Source: Alisma plantago-aquatica
Lineage: Eukaryota; Streptophyta; Magnoliopsida; Alismatales; Alismataceae
Length of the DNA: 64,000 nucleotides
Reading direction: 5' to 3'
Assembly: GCA_963693085.1 (NCBI GenBank)
Contig: OY856409.1
Coordinates: forward strand, 1,614,561,711 to 1,614,625,710
The notes under the pieces are model-generated. The model did not search any database. It was not told the DNA's origin and worked only from the letters and a program-made list of their open reading frames with translations. The translations under genes and the position numbers were made by a program. Of this stretch, positions 35,734 to 47,230 are shown piece after piece (the first letter of the stretch is position 1; each line of letters begins with the position of its first letter).

Positions 35734-37782
35734 TGATAGCCCAAAATTGCACATCTAAAAAGAGGCAAATTCAAAAGGATTAGACTTTGAATTTATAACC
35801 CAAAACCTTCAAGGTCCCCCTCAACTAAATACGGGGTTGAAGTAGATATACAAGGTCGAACATAGTGACGTGGGTATGTTTAGGATGCTTAAGATCTCGC
35901 TCTTAAGTCAATTAAACCAATATGATAGTTGATAAAAGTACATAACTAGAACGAGTCTAGCAAAACAATATGAAAAAAAACAAAAAAAACTAAAGAAAGT
36001 AGAGTCTGTCAAATCCTACTAATAAGGAGAAGGTGAACCTGGCTATGTAACCACATGTTGGGAAATCTATGCACCCACTCTCTGGGGTAGACAACCCTCA
36101 AACACCCTAGCTAGCATCTAACGTACAAACATGGCATGTACCGAGGTAATTGCTCCTGTGGGGGTCATCCCACTCACTTTCAGACAGTGGGAATAAAACC
36201 CCATCAACTATTTCAAACCTCTCTCAAGGATATCACAGAAACCTCTCTGGATATTTTGGGTACCTTCTAAGGTCCAAAATATTCAAGGATGTTAGGAACA
36301 ACACTAGATTGGATGTACTCCTTTCAGAATTCAATCCAAATTACCTTTTCTTATCCATTTATACAAGTAATCCATCAATCTAAGTAGGAAAGGAAGTTCA
36401 AGTAAAAAAGAGATAGAACAAATCAACTATCATAATAAAAAAGAGAAGATTGAACAGATAGCATACTAGAACTAGAATAAAATTACTTTCCTAAGCTAAA
36501 AGTCCATAAACATGCCTAAATAGGCTACATATCTAAGAAGGAGCTCCAGTATCCATGGACAACGATAGTTAGCACTGAACAAAGATGGAAGAATGTTGAT
36601 TGTTCAGAAACTAAGGAGAACATTAGAAGAAAAGGGAAGAAGAAGATATTTATCCAATAGAGGAGAGGTGTCTCTTGCTCCTTAGCATCTGAAAGGATTG
36701 GATCTCCTCCTTCGCGTCATCCTCCTTGATCCTATGGACTCCTTGGCCTCCTTTATCCTTGATTCTTCCCCAAACATTAGCTTTGATGCATGCATGTAGA
36801 TGGCAGTTGGCTAAGAAGGGCTGAAGGTGGGTGAATGATGGTGGATGGTGATGGTGGATGGAAGAAAACTGAAGGAATGGATGCAGGGTGTGTTCTTCAG
36901 CCCTCTCAAACCTTGGAACCCTCCCATGGAGCTCTAAGAACCACTAGTTTCCAAAGGGAAACCAAAACGTCAGAGTGGAGGAACCTAGCTTGGAACCCCT
37001 GGTGAGGTAGTCAGGGGAAGATATTTATAGGAGTGGTTGGTGGTCTCTAACATTGTGGTGGTCATTGATATCATCAGTCGTTGGTCTTAGATCTTGGCGG
37101 TCAATGATGTTTTGGATCGTCAACTATCACTAATGTTGTGTTCGTTGATCTTAGTGATCGATTAGGTGGCGGTCTCTAAAGATATGTCACTAGAGATGTC
37201 ATCATTTGCTGAGACTTGAATGATGTTCATCGGTCGTTGATCTTAGCGGTAGATGATGTCATGGTCGTAGATGATTTAGCGATCATTAATCTTGGTTCTT
37301 CATTGATTGATGGTGATGGACATCATGGGTCAATGGTTATGGATGATGTAGCGGTCACTGAAGATGGTGGTGCTCAACAATTTCTATGGGTAAGGATCTT
37401 GGCGGTCGTTGAGGGTGCTCCTTAGGGAAAAAATCCACCCCCTGGGGGTATTACTATAGGTCAATGGGCCTGCATTGATGAACCTTCTGATTGATGAGGA
37501 TTCTCTCTAGTGAAGGGGTTGACCATCAAAAACAGGGTCCAAACCATCAAAAGTTTATTGGGTACATAATGTGATGTTGGATGGGGCAAAATGGAGGATT
37601 GATGTCTTCTTGGATTTAGTGTCTACAAGTTCTATAATTGTCTAGTTGAGCGAATCTATCTTAGAAAAGATATAAATTACTAAAAGATAAGTGTCTAGGG
37701 TTATTTTGGGCATATTAAGGCTATGACGGTACGAAGCTATAGATAAATACTTAGCATAAACTCTTAAATTTGGGTGTTATCA
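35734..37782 (-). repeat. Solo LTR (2049 bp) inserted in integrase
   Basis: It is bounded by TGATA at 35734 and TATCA at 37778-37782. The flanks GTCAG (35729-35733) and GTCAT (37783-37787) form a near-perfect 5-bp target duplication, and the integrase reading frame resumes on either side. There is no interior, primer site or second LTR. The minus orientation is chosen from a TATAAATA box (37022-37029 reversed) and the start TGATAACACCC. A region at 37040-37430 holds imperfect GGTCGTTGATCTTAGCGGTC-like repeats, which also make the open frame 37216-37425. Confidence 0.8.
37022..37029 (-). promoter_or_regulatory. TATA box of the solo LTR
   Basis: Reversed TATTTATA gives TATAAATA, preceded on the minus strand by CCACTCC. 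It is the only clear core promoter in this LTR and sets its direction. Confidence 0.5.
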
Positions 37783-37787
37783 GTCAT

Positions 37788-38700
37788 CCCATAAATGTAT
37801 TGCTTAAATAAAAGAGGGTCGTACCAATAATAAAAACTTGACATCATTAAGTAACTTCTATTTTTGCTAATAAGGTCAAGAGGAGGTCATAATGTTGAAT
37901 TTGTTACAAAGATATCAATAATGAGTTCGTAACATATATCTTTTCCGCCAGCAAATAATCATCTATAGGAATGTTGTCTATAGTAGAAGTGTCGAGGCCA
38001 TATAGATATTCAACAACATTGTTCTCTATTTGCTTTCTTTTTCTTTGATTTCCAAATCAAATTCTAGGAGTAGAAATATAGAATGAATAAGATGGGATTT
38101 TGCATCCTTCATGTTGAGGAGATATATGATTGCGGCATGATATGTATAATGAAAACTTTGGATCCCACAAGCATTGTCAGGATCTATCAAATGTGTACAC
38201 TATTGCTAAAATTTCTTTGTTTTTTATTTTCATAATTTTTGTTCCACATATAAAATCGTTCTTGCATGGTGAATTTCATGAAGCTTGTTATTTCCTAACA
38301 TTGCTCCAATTGTGAAATTGTTGGCATCTCACGTTAGTTCAAACAAAAAACCTCCACTCAGGTGGTTCGATGATAGCTACATAGATGGGAACCTCCTTAA
38401 GTGTTAGGAATCTATTTTTTGTACTTCATTGAAGTTGAAATCCACATCTTTGTCTGAAGAGAATACAATAGTTTTGCAATATTTGACAAATCCCTTATAA
38501 ATCTACTGCAAAGATGTATGTCCCAAAAAAAATTCAGACTTATTTCATTGTAGTTGGTGTAGTCATTTCTTCAATTTCTTATAACTTTACTCTATCCACT
38601 TCAGTGTCTTTGTTTGATACCAAATAACCTAACAAAATTCCATATTGTACCATGAAATGGCACTTTTTCCAATTTAACACCAAATTGACTATTTACAATG
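37788..38700 (-). pseudogene. Athila/Tat RNase H relic and start of integrase
   Basis: Minus-strand islands in order: VLNWEKCHFMVQ (about 38670), GILLGYLVSNK, a decayed connection region, NKEILAIVYTFD (about 38215; the family has a KELLAVVFAFEKF-type motif), FISTPRI/EIKEKE-like and PIDDYLLAEKIYV (about 37945). These fit the RNase H region of Athila/Tat, which degrades the RNA template. The catalytic residues are not all preserved, and stops and shifts are frequent. It ends near 37788, where the solo LTR splits the following integrase. Confidence 0.7.
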
Positions 38701-39400
38701 CTGCAAAACTTTTGAGAGATTTCTCAAGGAATCATCAAAATGGTTATAGAAATACTAAAACCATCCATGAATATTTCCATAATATGATCAATGAAACCAC
38801 AAAATATGGCCATCACACATCTTTGGAGTGTGTCATGTGTATTACATAGTCCAAATGACATTATTCTACATTCATATGTTCCATAGGTACATGTGAATGT
38901 GGTTTTCATCCAGTCAGGTGGATAGATTTAGATCTGAAAGAAACTTGGCTACCCATCTAAATAACAGATATATGAGTGATTTGCAAATCTTTCAAGCATG
39001 AGCTCAATGAAGGGAAATGGGAAATGATCTATCCTAGTGTCATTGTCAAACATCCTATAGTCAACACACATGCACCATTCAATTTCTACACATGTTTGGA
39101 TTAATTCATCATTTTCTTCCTTTACTATAGTTGCACCTCCCTTCTTGGGTACTACATGAATTACACTTACCTAAGGGTTGTCAATATTTGGATAAATAAT
39201 CCATGCATATCTCAATTGAATATTTCTTTCTTAACCACTTCCATCATCTTTTGGTTCAATATTTGTGTAGGTTTAAAAGATGGTTTAGCATCATCTATTG
39301 GATATATGTGATGCAAAAAAGTTGAGGGGTTGATTCTGTTTAAATAATATATTGAATATACAAATAGATTTTTATAAAGGCAAAGTTCTTTGATAAATTT
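38701..39400 (-). pseudogene. Athila/Tat reverse transcriptase relic
   Basis: On the minus strand: a PTQ-LNPKMMEVVKKEIF region (about 39270), VIHVVPKKGG, EWCMCVDYR (about 39080), RIDHFPFPFIELMLERFANH, then KTTFTCTYGTYECRIMSFGL with CN and a TLQRCVMAIF segment (38909 downward). The catalytic box reads FMDG at 38760-38771 where the family has FMDD, so the second catalytic Asp is lost. The longest clean piece is 38724-38909. Confidence 0.8.
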
Positions 39401-39649
39401 ATGTTATTGTTCTTTAGCCAAATAGGAGTTAATAATGACATGGGAAGTAGAATTTTGGTTTAGAAACACATACCTCAAACTGATGGAATGAGTTTCAGTT
39501 CTACCTTCTTCATTAGTGTTGTATGCCTCCTCTTTTTTTGATGCTTATAAGAAGTGATCTCATAGAAGTCAATGCTCCAATTGGTATCATCATTCTCCTC
39601 TTCAAGGTCATCAAAATTAAAATTGAGAAGATGTTTCTCATCATCGAGT

Positions 39650-40260
39650 AGTGTGTCAAGGCTATCAACTACATAGACATATCTCTTTGTGCTTATTTCT
39701 TACATTGCATCAAGAATAGAGAATTCTATATCTTCATCTCCATTTCTCAAAGTTAGTTTCCCTTCTCTAACCTCCATTACAGATTTAGTAGTGTGTAATA
39801 ATGGTCTTCCCATTGCATAGGATTTGTAAGATCTTCATTTATGTCAAAGACCAAAAAGTCACAAGGAATATAGAATTTTCCTATTTTCACCAGGACATCT
39901 TCAATGACTCCACTTGGATATTTAATGGATAAATCTACTAGTTGATTAGCCATAGTGGTGGAGGTTACCTCCCAAGTCAACTTTTGGTCATAATGAGAAT
40001 GGAATCAATCTAATACTAGATCTTTCCAAACAATTCTCAAAGGTTGTACCTCCAATCTTGCAAGAAAGAGTAAGGGAAACTAGGTCATCTAATTTCTCAG
40101 GCAATCTATTTCTAATAATATAGGGCATCCTTTCTGAAAGCATCATCATATCCATTTGAACAAATCTATGACTTTTTGTTAATATGTATTTGAGAAATTT
40201 TATCATAAGATAGCATCTTAACAATTCATTCTACTAATGGGATATAGATATAGATATTGT
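39650..40260 (-). pseudogene. Athila/Tat protease region relic
   Basis: This region normally encodes the retropepsin that cuts the polyprotein. Minus-strand pieces 39988-40224 and 39777-39980 read IKFLKYILTKSHRF, LPEKLDDLVSLTLSCKIGG, then LVDLSIKYPSGVIEDVLVK and GKFYIPCDFLVFD, and in a shifted frame GRPLLHTTKS (about 39800) and LTLRNGDEDIEFS. The expected CDLGAS active-site segment reads CLERSS, so the catalytic Asp is missing. A frameshift separates the two pieces and another follows PMQW. Confidence 0.8.
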
Positions 40261-40299
40261 TCAAATGTCCATTAATTTGTTGAATATAATATCTTCTTT

Positions 40300-40743
40300 C
40301 GTATTAGTAAACATGTGCAGGAAATTAATATTTTTCTTTCCTGAAGAATAAGCTTGTGGGTCATGTGTTGCAGATTTATTCCTTTAAGCTTCAGATGTAT
40401 TATTTTCATGAGTTTCAATAATTACATCTTATTTTCTCATTGGTGTTTAAGAATATCTTCCTATAGCCTTTCCACTCCTCAAAGTCACCAACGTACATGT
40501 TTCTCCAGGACTCATTCTCTAATTGACTAGGTAAGGACTTGAAAGGAGATCTTTGTTGGAGAGAGCTTACTGGGAAATTTGAATTTGATGTGGCCCATGT
40601 CCTAAACATAAGAAGATAAGTTTGGGTATCCCCTTTATACTAGTCGGGAGGATGAAGAAGTGAGGAATTGGAGATTGAACAAGAATTCATGCATTAGTGG
40701 GTATTCCATCCACCTAGATAGTTATTTAATGAATAACATCATT
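40300..40743 (-). pseudogene. Athila/Tat gag, C-terminal remnant
   Basis: This is the part of gag left on the protease side of the chromovirus insertion. The longest frame (40415-40609, minus) is rich in Ser, Gln and Asn and has no zinc knuckle, as is usual for this lineage. Assignment rests on position between the gag piece beyond 54606 and the protease relic. Confidence 0.5.
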
Positions 40744-40748
40744 GTTAT
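40744..40748. other. Target duplication of the chromovirus, left copy (GTTAT)
   Basis: GTTAT directly precedes the LTR start TGTAACATCC and is repeated exactly at 54602-54606 after the other LTR. Confidence 0.95.
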
Positions 40749-41438
40749 TGTAACATCCCTGACTTGGGTTATAACCTAACCCTAGAAGTTTTGCCTAAAC
40801 ATGTAATTATATATTTGTGAATACTCCCTGGCATGTAATTAAGTTCCTCAGGAACATAAACTTTCAATTTTTCTCCTTTTTAAACAAAGTTGTAGCATTG
40901 TTTTGTAATGCAGGGACCTATGTGCAAATTACCCAGTTAAGGGGGTTTAACTTGCAATGTTCACAGGTTAAGATGTTCCTATGATGATGAGACATCATAT
41001 GAGTGAATATGATGAGGTATGATGGATTTCCCAAGCTTGGGCATCAAGATGCAGCTTGAGGAATGATCCTTGTGCTTAAAAACCCTAATTTGGAGTAAAG
41101 TGCAATTTACCCAAATTGTGGGGTGCATGTTATAAAATACACCTTCTAGAACATCTTTAATGACTCTTGACATCATTTAGAGTAGAAATGATGAAAGAGA
41201 CACATAAATGAGTAATCAGATAAGAAAAATAATCTTTGTGCATAAAATTCACTTAGTATGGGTATGGAGACCTTTCATGTATGTACCCTAGTTGAAAGTG
41301 GCTTTCCTTACCCTTAGATCTTGAGTTTAGATGAGATTTGCATAAGTTTTGATGGTCTTGGACGTGCCCTTGAACAAGGAGGGACTTGGATGAGAAATCC
41401 ATGTTCTAGAGGTCCTTATGGTGTAAAATAGCCTAAAG

Positions 41439-41445
41439 TATATAA
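41439..41445 (+). promoter_or_regulatory. TATA box of the chromovirus 5' LTR
   Basis: TATATAA in AAAGTATATAAGCTC, repeated at 50826-50832 in the 3' LTR. It is the likely core promoter for the genomic RNA. Confidence 0.6.
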
Positions 41446-41974
41446 GCTCTTGTCCTTGCAAACCAACCAAACGTATCTCTTCTCCTTTTCATTTCTCATC
41501 TTTATCAAATGGCTAAGGCAGAGCTCTGGAGCTCAGGAGAACGACCAACTAGTGCTAAGGTGAGGGGGAAACCATCCTCAAGCTCTAATTCATGGTGGAA
41601 TTCTTCTTAAAAGGTTGGTTCTATGGTTAACTAACTTAGGTTTCTTGTTCTAGCCGACCATCCCCATCTTTTCCTTGGAGAATCACCTCTGGCCAAGTTG
41701 TGGAGCTCAAGACACCATTAGAGGCTTGAAGCTTGGAAGCTTGGAGCTCTAGGAACAACGTTCTAAGGTGGGTTTTATAATTCTAAACTCCTTGCTTTAT
41801 ATACATGTTTTTGTTCTTGCAATTTATGCTTTAGTACTTCTTCTTCTGCCTCCCTTCTTCCTTGCACCTTTGCAAGCAAAACGGTGGAGAAACCGACCTG
41901 AACAGAGGTTGCAGATGATGGGCGTGAATTCCTAGGTAGCTTTATCAACCGACCTTGGACCCTTTTGGTCCAAA

Positions 41975-42540
41975 CGGTTGCAAACCGTTTTAGGTCAAAC
42001 GGTTTCAAACCGTTTGATCTCAAACGATCTTGCAAGACTGTTTGGCTCAAACCGGTCTCAAGACCATTTAATAGAGTTGACCAAGGGACGAACGTTTGAG
42101 GGTCTGTTGGTAACATATTGAATTTCAATCCTACAAAGATTCATAATCTAATTCTTAACCAATTGAGAGTTGAAGGCACTTCAACACCCTAAACCTAATC
42201 GGGCTGAAATTGCTGATTTCAAGTATAGATTTTTGTTGAGTTTTAGGTTGACGGACCCAAACGGTCTCAAGACCGTTTGGGGATTCATCCAAACGGTCTC
42301 AAGACCGTTTGGTGATAACTCAAGACCGTTTGGAGGTCTAGGGTTGAGCTAAATTGAAGAATTGAGGGTCCAATTGCAGATAAGTTGATGAATTAATAAA
42401 ATTGCTGATTTTTAGACCCATTTAGGGTTCAACCCTTATCCAACCGACTTGGTTTTTGGTCAAACTTTGGGGAAACGGTCTCAAGACCGTTTGGAGGTCA
42501 TCCAAATGACCTCAAGACCGTTTGAGCCAAGTTTGGGCCC
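41975..42540 (+). repeat. Dispersed CAAACGG/CCGTTTG palindromes, 5' LTR
   Basis: Several inverted repeats built from arms CAAACGGTCT and AGACCGTTTG around a 2-base centre CA. Perfect copies are at 42258-42279 and 42290-42311, with near copies around 41985-42060, 42473-42493 and 42510-42531. The 3' LTR has one copy fewer at the 42258-42311 site. Confidence 0.9.
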
Positions 42541-42961
42541 AATTGGAGGTCAATTGATAGGTTCAACCTTGATTTGATTCACATTGATGAACATTGATGA
42601 TTATCCGTTTGAAACCCTAATTGAATTGGATTTAACCCTAATTGGATTTCAATTGAGGGTCAATTTGGTGTCCAATTGATTGAGGCTCATCCTAATTAAC
42701 TCAATTTGTAAGTGGTTTACATGGATTTGGATAACTGAGGGCTTCAACATACATAACCATAATCGATTGTAACTTTTAAACCTTGTTTGAGGTCCAAACG
42801 GTTTGAGCCCATTTGGACCAAACGGTCTCAAGACCGTTTGGGCTCAAACGATCTCAAGGTCATTTGGACCAATCGATCTCAAGTCGTTTTGATCAAACAG
42901 TTTCAAACCGCATAAGCACCAAACGGTTTGGAAGTCAACCTTCCCAAACGGTCAACACACC

Positions 42962-43113
42962 CAAACGGTCTCAAGACCGTTTGAGGTCAAACGGTCTCAA
43001 GACCGTTTGAGGTCAAACGGTCTCAAGACCGTTTGAGGTCAAACGGTCTCAAGACCGTTTGAGGTCAAACGGTCTCAAGACCATTTGAGATCAAATGGTC
43101 TCAAGACCGTTTG
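42962..43113 (+). repeat. 26-bp tandem palindrome array, 5' LTR
   Basis: Six units with starts at 42962, 42988, 43014, 43040, 43066 and 43092. Each unit is the 22-bp palindrome plus the spacer AGGT (or a variant). The first four palindromes are perfect; the last two carry single changes (CCATTTG and CAAATGG). At the equivalent site the 3' LTR has a single unit (52395-52416). Confidence 0.95.
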
Positions 43114-45306
43114 GTGATTGAAGGTTGAAACCGTTTGAAGGTTTTCAAGGTTGTTTGTACTTGATCAATTGAAGGTGAAATTGGTTCAATGGTGATCTAA
43201 TCTAAACCCTAATGGTAACCGAGGACATTAAGGGACTAAGTGACTAATGAATTGACCCATGATGGTGATCAATGGGGTAGTTTACCAAAATACCCTTGAG
43301 GGGTTCAATTGAGTAATACCTTGTTCTAATTAAACCATAATCACATGATAGTTTTGTTTTGGCTTATGATAGTCAATGAGGACTTGACCTAACCTGGTCT
43401 AGAGTGGTGTAATCACCATCTATTAGTAAGAGGAGAGAGAAAGTATCATAGGAGATAGAAAGTACCCTTTTTTGGTGGAAACTCAAGAAAAGTACCTTCA
43501 ATACACATGAATGTGCATGTTTAGGGTATGATCCACCTATGTGAGATCATGGAAACCCTAATTATGATAATTGATGAATCTTAATCTTATCTAAGGACTG
43601 TAATGATGTTGTTTCTCATACAAGATGATGTTATGAGATTAAATCACCATGATGTGAATAGTAAACCCTAATTATAGGGTGATGACATGTAATGTGAATA
43701 ATGAACCCTAATTGATGAAAATTAGGGAACCTAACTCTTGAAAGAGTAGGAAGATACAACTTCATTCAAATGAATTGTTTACTATTATCAGTTTAACTAA
43801 CCATGCAGGTTTCTATATAAGGATGATCATATCCAGGTAAGGATTATGATACTATATTCATTGAAAGCATGCTTTAGCTTTATGAAATAGTGAAATATCC
43901 TGATGCCTTGTTAGTGGCATCTTATGAGATTGATGGGCTATGAGGGCCATGGATATCATCAAGGTCATGCTTGACAGATGACTTGTGATGAGATGATTAA
44001 GAAATGATAATTGATGTGAGTTAGACTTGTTACATTTAGTATTCTATTTTCATAGCTGCCATGCTAGTGATTAAATGTTTGAGAACATGTATGATGTTAA
44101 AAGAATACTGAAATGTACCTAACTAATCAAGTATAATCATACCATGTAGAGTCGTGATCATAGATCCATCATTGTCAGAGACCAAATGATGGTGAAATAG
44201 GTTTTCCCAAGGGAACTCCTGGAGAACATACTTTTGAGTATGTGGGGGAAATGGATGCGTAAATCCTTACATCCTAGTGTAGAAATTGATGTAGATGAAT
44301 AATCCATCAACCCTTCACTACAAATCCAAACTAAGAGATGTACCACGAATCTCCCAAAGAAAACCCAAACACCACATCGGTGAGAGATAAACAAGAAATC
44401 TTCCGATGATGAAGAGAGTACAGAATGCCACTGTAACTCTAAAATAGCGAAGGACCAGATTACCCTGGTAAGCTATAACACTAGAGACACAAGATGTCCT
44501 GCAAGCAATCCTCTTACTGACTGAGGAGGATGAGTTCATAAGAATCCGGCTCTTTTAATGACCTATGTATGATACCGATGAAACTTACTAGTGATCGGTT
44601 GGAGTATGAGGGGTATACCTCGTCTCCACAGGGCATAATGATGTTTGTAAAACATAATCAGCCACGTAGTATAATTGCTTAGTTTAAGCTACGAGATTCT
44701 TGAATGGTGTTACATTGCATAGTAGATATGTTCTTCACCTTATCTATATGTTGATATTCTGCTTAATACCTCTTTGTTGTTGATTACTTTAAATTTCTTA
44801 TATTGTTCTTTGACTTGCTATATAAAGCTTCTAGTTGAGAGTTATAACTCTCGCTGGGACAATTTCAACATTGTCTCACCCCGTAGACTTCAACTTTTTA
44901 GGTGGTCATCAAAGACGGAGGAACCAGCCTACAGGTGACCAATCCCAGTAGTAGCACCAGGAGCAGCAGTGAATCTCAGGTGGAGATACTGACTGCTGAG
45001 ATAGTTGTTAGAAAGTCAGTCCTATGCCGTCTCTGTACTCTCAGGTCCTAGGAGTTGATGGTCTGAGATTTTGGTTTTATCTCTTGAGATTTTGTATCAT
45101 GATGTATATAATTACTCAAGAAGTAATTATCAGAGATGTAAACAGTTTAATCCTTTTTTCTATGAAAGAAGTTTTAAGGTTTCAAGCTCTTATCTCAAAA
45201 AGTTTTAATTTCCCGTGATTTTTGTCTTCCGCTGTTAATCGATTGCTTATGCTAAGTTTAAATCGTATTTATATCGTGGTTTTGGAGATCGGAGCCCACA
45301 ATTAAG

Positions 45307-45318
45307 TGGTATCAGAGC
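45307..45318 (+). other. Chromovirus primer-binding site
   Basis: TGGTATCAGAGC lies six bases after the LTR end and is complementary to the 3' end of initiator tRNA-Met. Confidence 0.9.
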
Positions 45319-45432
45319 TCTAGGTTCGTTGAGTCTACAGAGACATAGGACTTAGGATGTCGAGTCCATCCTTAGTGTTCCTTCCTTATCTAATAGAATC
45401 TTCTGCTCCTCAGGAGAAGAAGATATATAAGG

Positions 45433-46720
45433 ATGTCTGAGCCACATGAGGAGTACGTGGCAGAGAGTAGCGTAGCTGCACCACAAGGCGGTGCAAGAGT
45501 ACCAGAGATAGAGCAACCCATACTTGAGCAACCCAGGGAGCCACCTCAGTGCGACCCAGCCGACATGGGTAACCCAGCTGTGCAAACAATGTTCGGGCAG
45601 TTTATGACTGCCATGACGCACATTACCGACAGGATACCTATGCCTACACCCAGGGCACCTGTCCAGCTTGAAGGTCAAGGTATCGGGAAGACGTTCGAGT
45701 GACTACGTCGTGTCGGAGCTACCGAATACTTTGGGACTGCCGACCCCGCAGATGCTGACCTATGGTTGACAGAGTTGGAGAAAGCTTTTAAGATTATCAA
45801 TATCCCTGAAGCTGAGAAGGTTAGACACACTATCTATTTTCTCAAAGGAAGCGCTGGTCACTGGTGGACAATGGAAGAGCAGAAGAGACCTGGAATGGAG
45901 ATCTCGTGGGAAGACTTTCGGCGGGAATTTGTCCACAGATATTTTTCCAAAGACCTTCCTAGACGAGAAGATCTCTCAGTTTGAGAGACTGAGGCAAGGC
46001 ATGATGAACATTAGCGAGTATGAGGCTAAGTTCATGGAGCTATTGCGGTTTTGTCTGCACATGGCTGCCACAGAAGAAGAAAGGATCAGGAGATTCGAAA
46101 AGGGTCTGAATGCTGACATGTCTACCCCTGTGTCTACCTTAGAAAACCGAGAGAGATTCTCTACCTTCGTTGAGTCAGTCCGAAGGATAGAGAGATCTGT
46201 GGTTGAGAAAAGGCAAACCCAGAAAAGATATCCACAATTCCAGGGTTCTTCATCTAGGGACTTTAAGAAGCCTAGATCCTCTGCACCTAACCCTCCACCA
46301 CCTAGATCTAGTTCTCAGACTCAGTGGTCTTCAAGTAGAGGTAGAGGACGAGGTCAATCACCTCAGGAGACCCATAGCTCTGCATCAATGTCAGTTACTG
46401 GACCACCAAGACCACAACAATTGGGGAAAAGCTGCTACAACTGTGGTAAGGTGGGACATTTGATGAAGGACTGCCAATCTAAGCCTGTCAGTGTGACACA
46501 GCCTCCGAGACAAGGTCAACAGGGATCACAAAGAAGGCAATCTCAAGGAGCAGCTCGAGGATGTGGACAAGTGTCTCAAGCTGGATCATCAGCACCACCT
46601 CAACACCAGGCTACAGCGAGGTTCTATGCTATGATCCCACCAGAGGCAGTGGTCAATCCACGGGTAGTGGCAGGTCAGATGGAACTTTTATATTCTGATA
46701 TGTCTAAATCCTGTGTAGTA
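45433..46720 (+). pseudogene. Chromovirus gag (capsid and nucleocapsid), one stop and one frameshift
   Basis: Starts at ATG 45433 (MSEPHEEY). The N-terminal part ends at an in-frame TGA (45700), where a Trp codon is likely. The capsid segment continues in frame 1 (ATEYFGTADPADADLWL) and switches to frame 2 near 45943, where an extra T in a T5 run moves HRYF out of frame with PKTFLDEKISQFERLRQGMM. The rest is open: the retrotransposon-gag region to EEERIRRFEKGL, a Ser/Pro/Arg-rich linker, and a CX2CX4HX4C zinc knuckle CYNCGKVGHLMKDC at 46433-46474. A Gln-rich linker follows and runs into protease without a stop. It would form the virus-like particle and bind RNA. Confidence 0.92.
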
Positions 46721-47230
46721 TCTGTTCTGATTGACCCGGGTGCTATGCACTCTTTTATCACTCGAAGAGTGATTCACAACTGCTATATGACAGTCAGTCA
46801 TAGGACAGATAGTTTGTTGTTGGAGACTCCGTTGAGTGGGTCTGCTGTTTTACAAGAGGTATGCTCTCCCTGCATCCTCTTCTTTTCTGATCATCGCATT
46901 CAAGTGGACCTTATACCACTTGATATGCAAGGATTTGATATAATCCTCGGGATGGATACCTTAGAAAGGTATCGAGTTGTCTAGGATTGTGAGTCCAAGT
47001 TGGTTGTGTTTGCTGATGAAAGCAACACATGGATCTTTCAAGGAGAAAGAAAGATTCTGCCCACCTGTCTTGTGTCAGCTATGGTTGCTGATAAGCTAAT
47101 GAGGCAAGGATGTTATGCATTCTTAGCCCATGTGGTAGATGTTACCAAGGAGAGCCCCAACCCTACTGAAGTTCCTGTAGTCAGGGAGTTCGAAGATGTG
47201 TTTCCTGAAGAACTTCCCGGTATACCACCA
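46721..47230 (+). pseudogene. Chromovirus protease
   Basis: Aspartic protease that would cut the polyprotein. The active-site motif is LIDPGAMHSFI (Asp codon at 46733), with Pro in place of the usual Ser/Thr of D(S/T)GA; the Pro form is seen in other plant gypsy copies. The downstream flap region ends near DIILGMDTLERY (about 46940-46972), matching the usual ILGMDWL motif. A TAG at 46982 cuts the frame just after RYRVV. The next open piece (47000-47569) carries the linker to RT. Confidence 0.88.

Larger units (their letters stand above)
40749..45300 (+). repeat. Chromovirus 5' LTR (4552 bp)
   Basis: Begins TGTAACATCCCTGAC and ends GAGCCCACA. It carries a TATA box at 41439, palindrome clusters from 41975 to 43140 and several small frames (such as 41775-42128 minus) that recur in the 3' LTR only because the LTRs are copies. 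It is 86 bp longer than the 3' LTR, and almost all of that comes from the palindrome arrays. Confidence 0.95.

Noticed and set aside
41775..42128. 117-codon minus-strand frame in the chromovirus 5' LTR, with a shorter relative at 51204-51515
   Set aside because: It recurs only because the LTRs are copies. It is built across the palindrome clusters, has no recognisable domain and differs by substitutions typical of neutral decay.
42813..43010. 65-codon frame of Ser/Gln/Arg repeats, and the similar frame at 52168-52431
   Set aside because: The reading is simply the translated 26-bp palindrome repeats.
42962..43113. CRISPR-like regular spacing of palindromic repeats
   Set aside because: Spacing is 26 bp with only 4-bp nearly constant spacers, inside an LTR of a plant element. 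There are no cas genes and no unique spacers.
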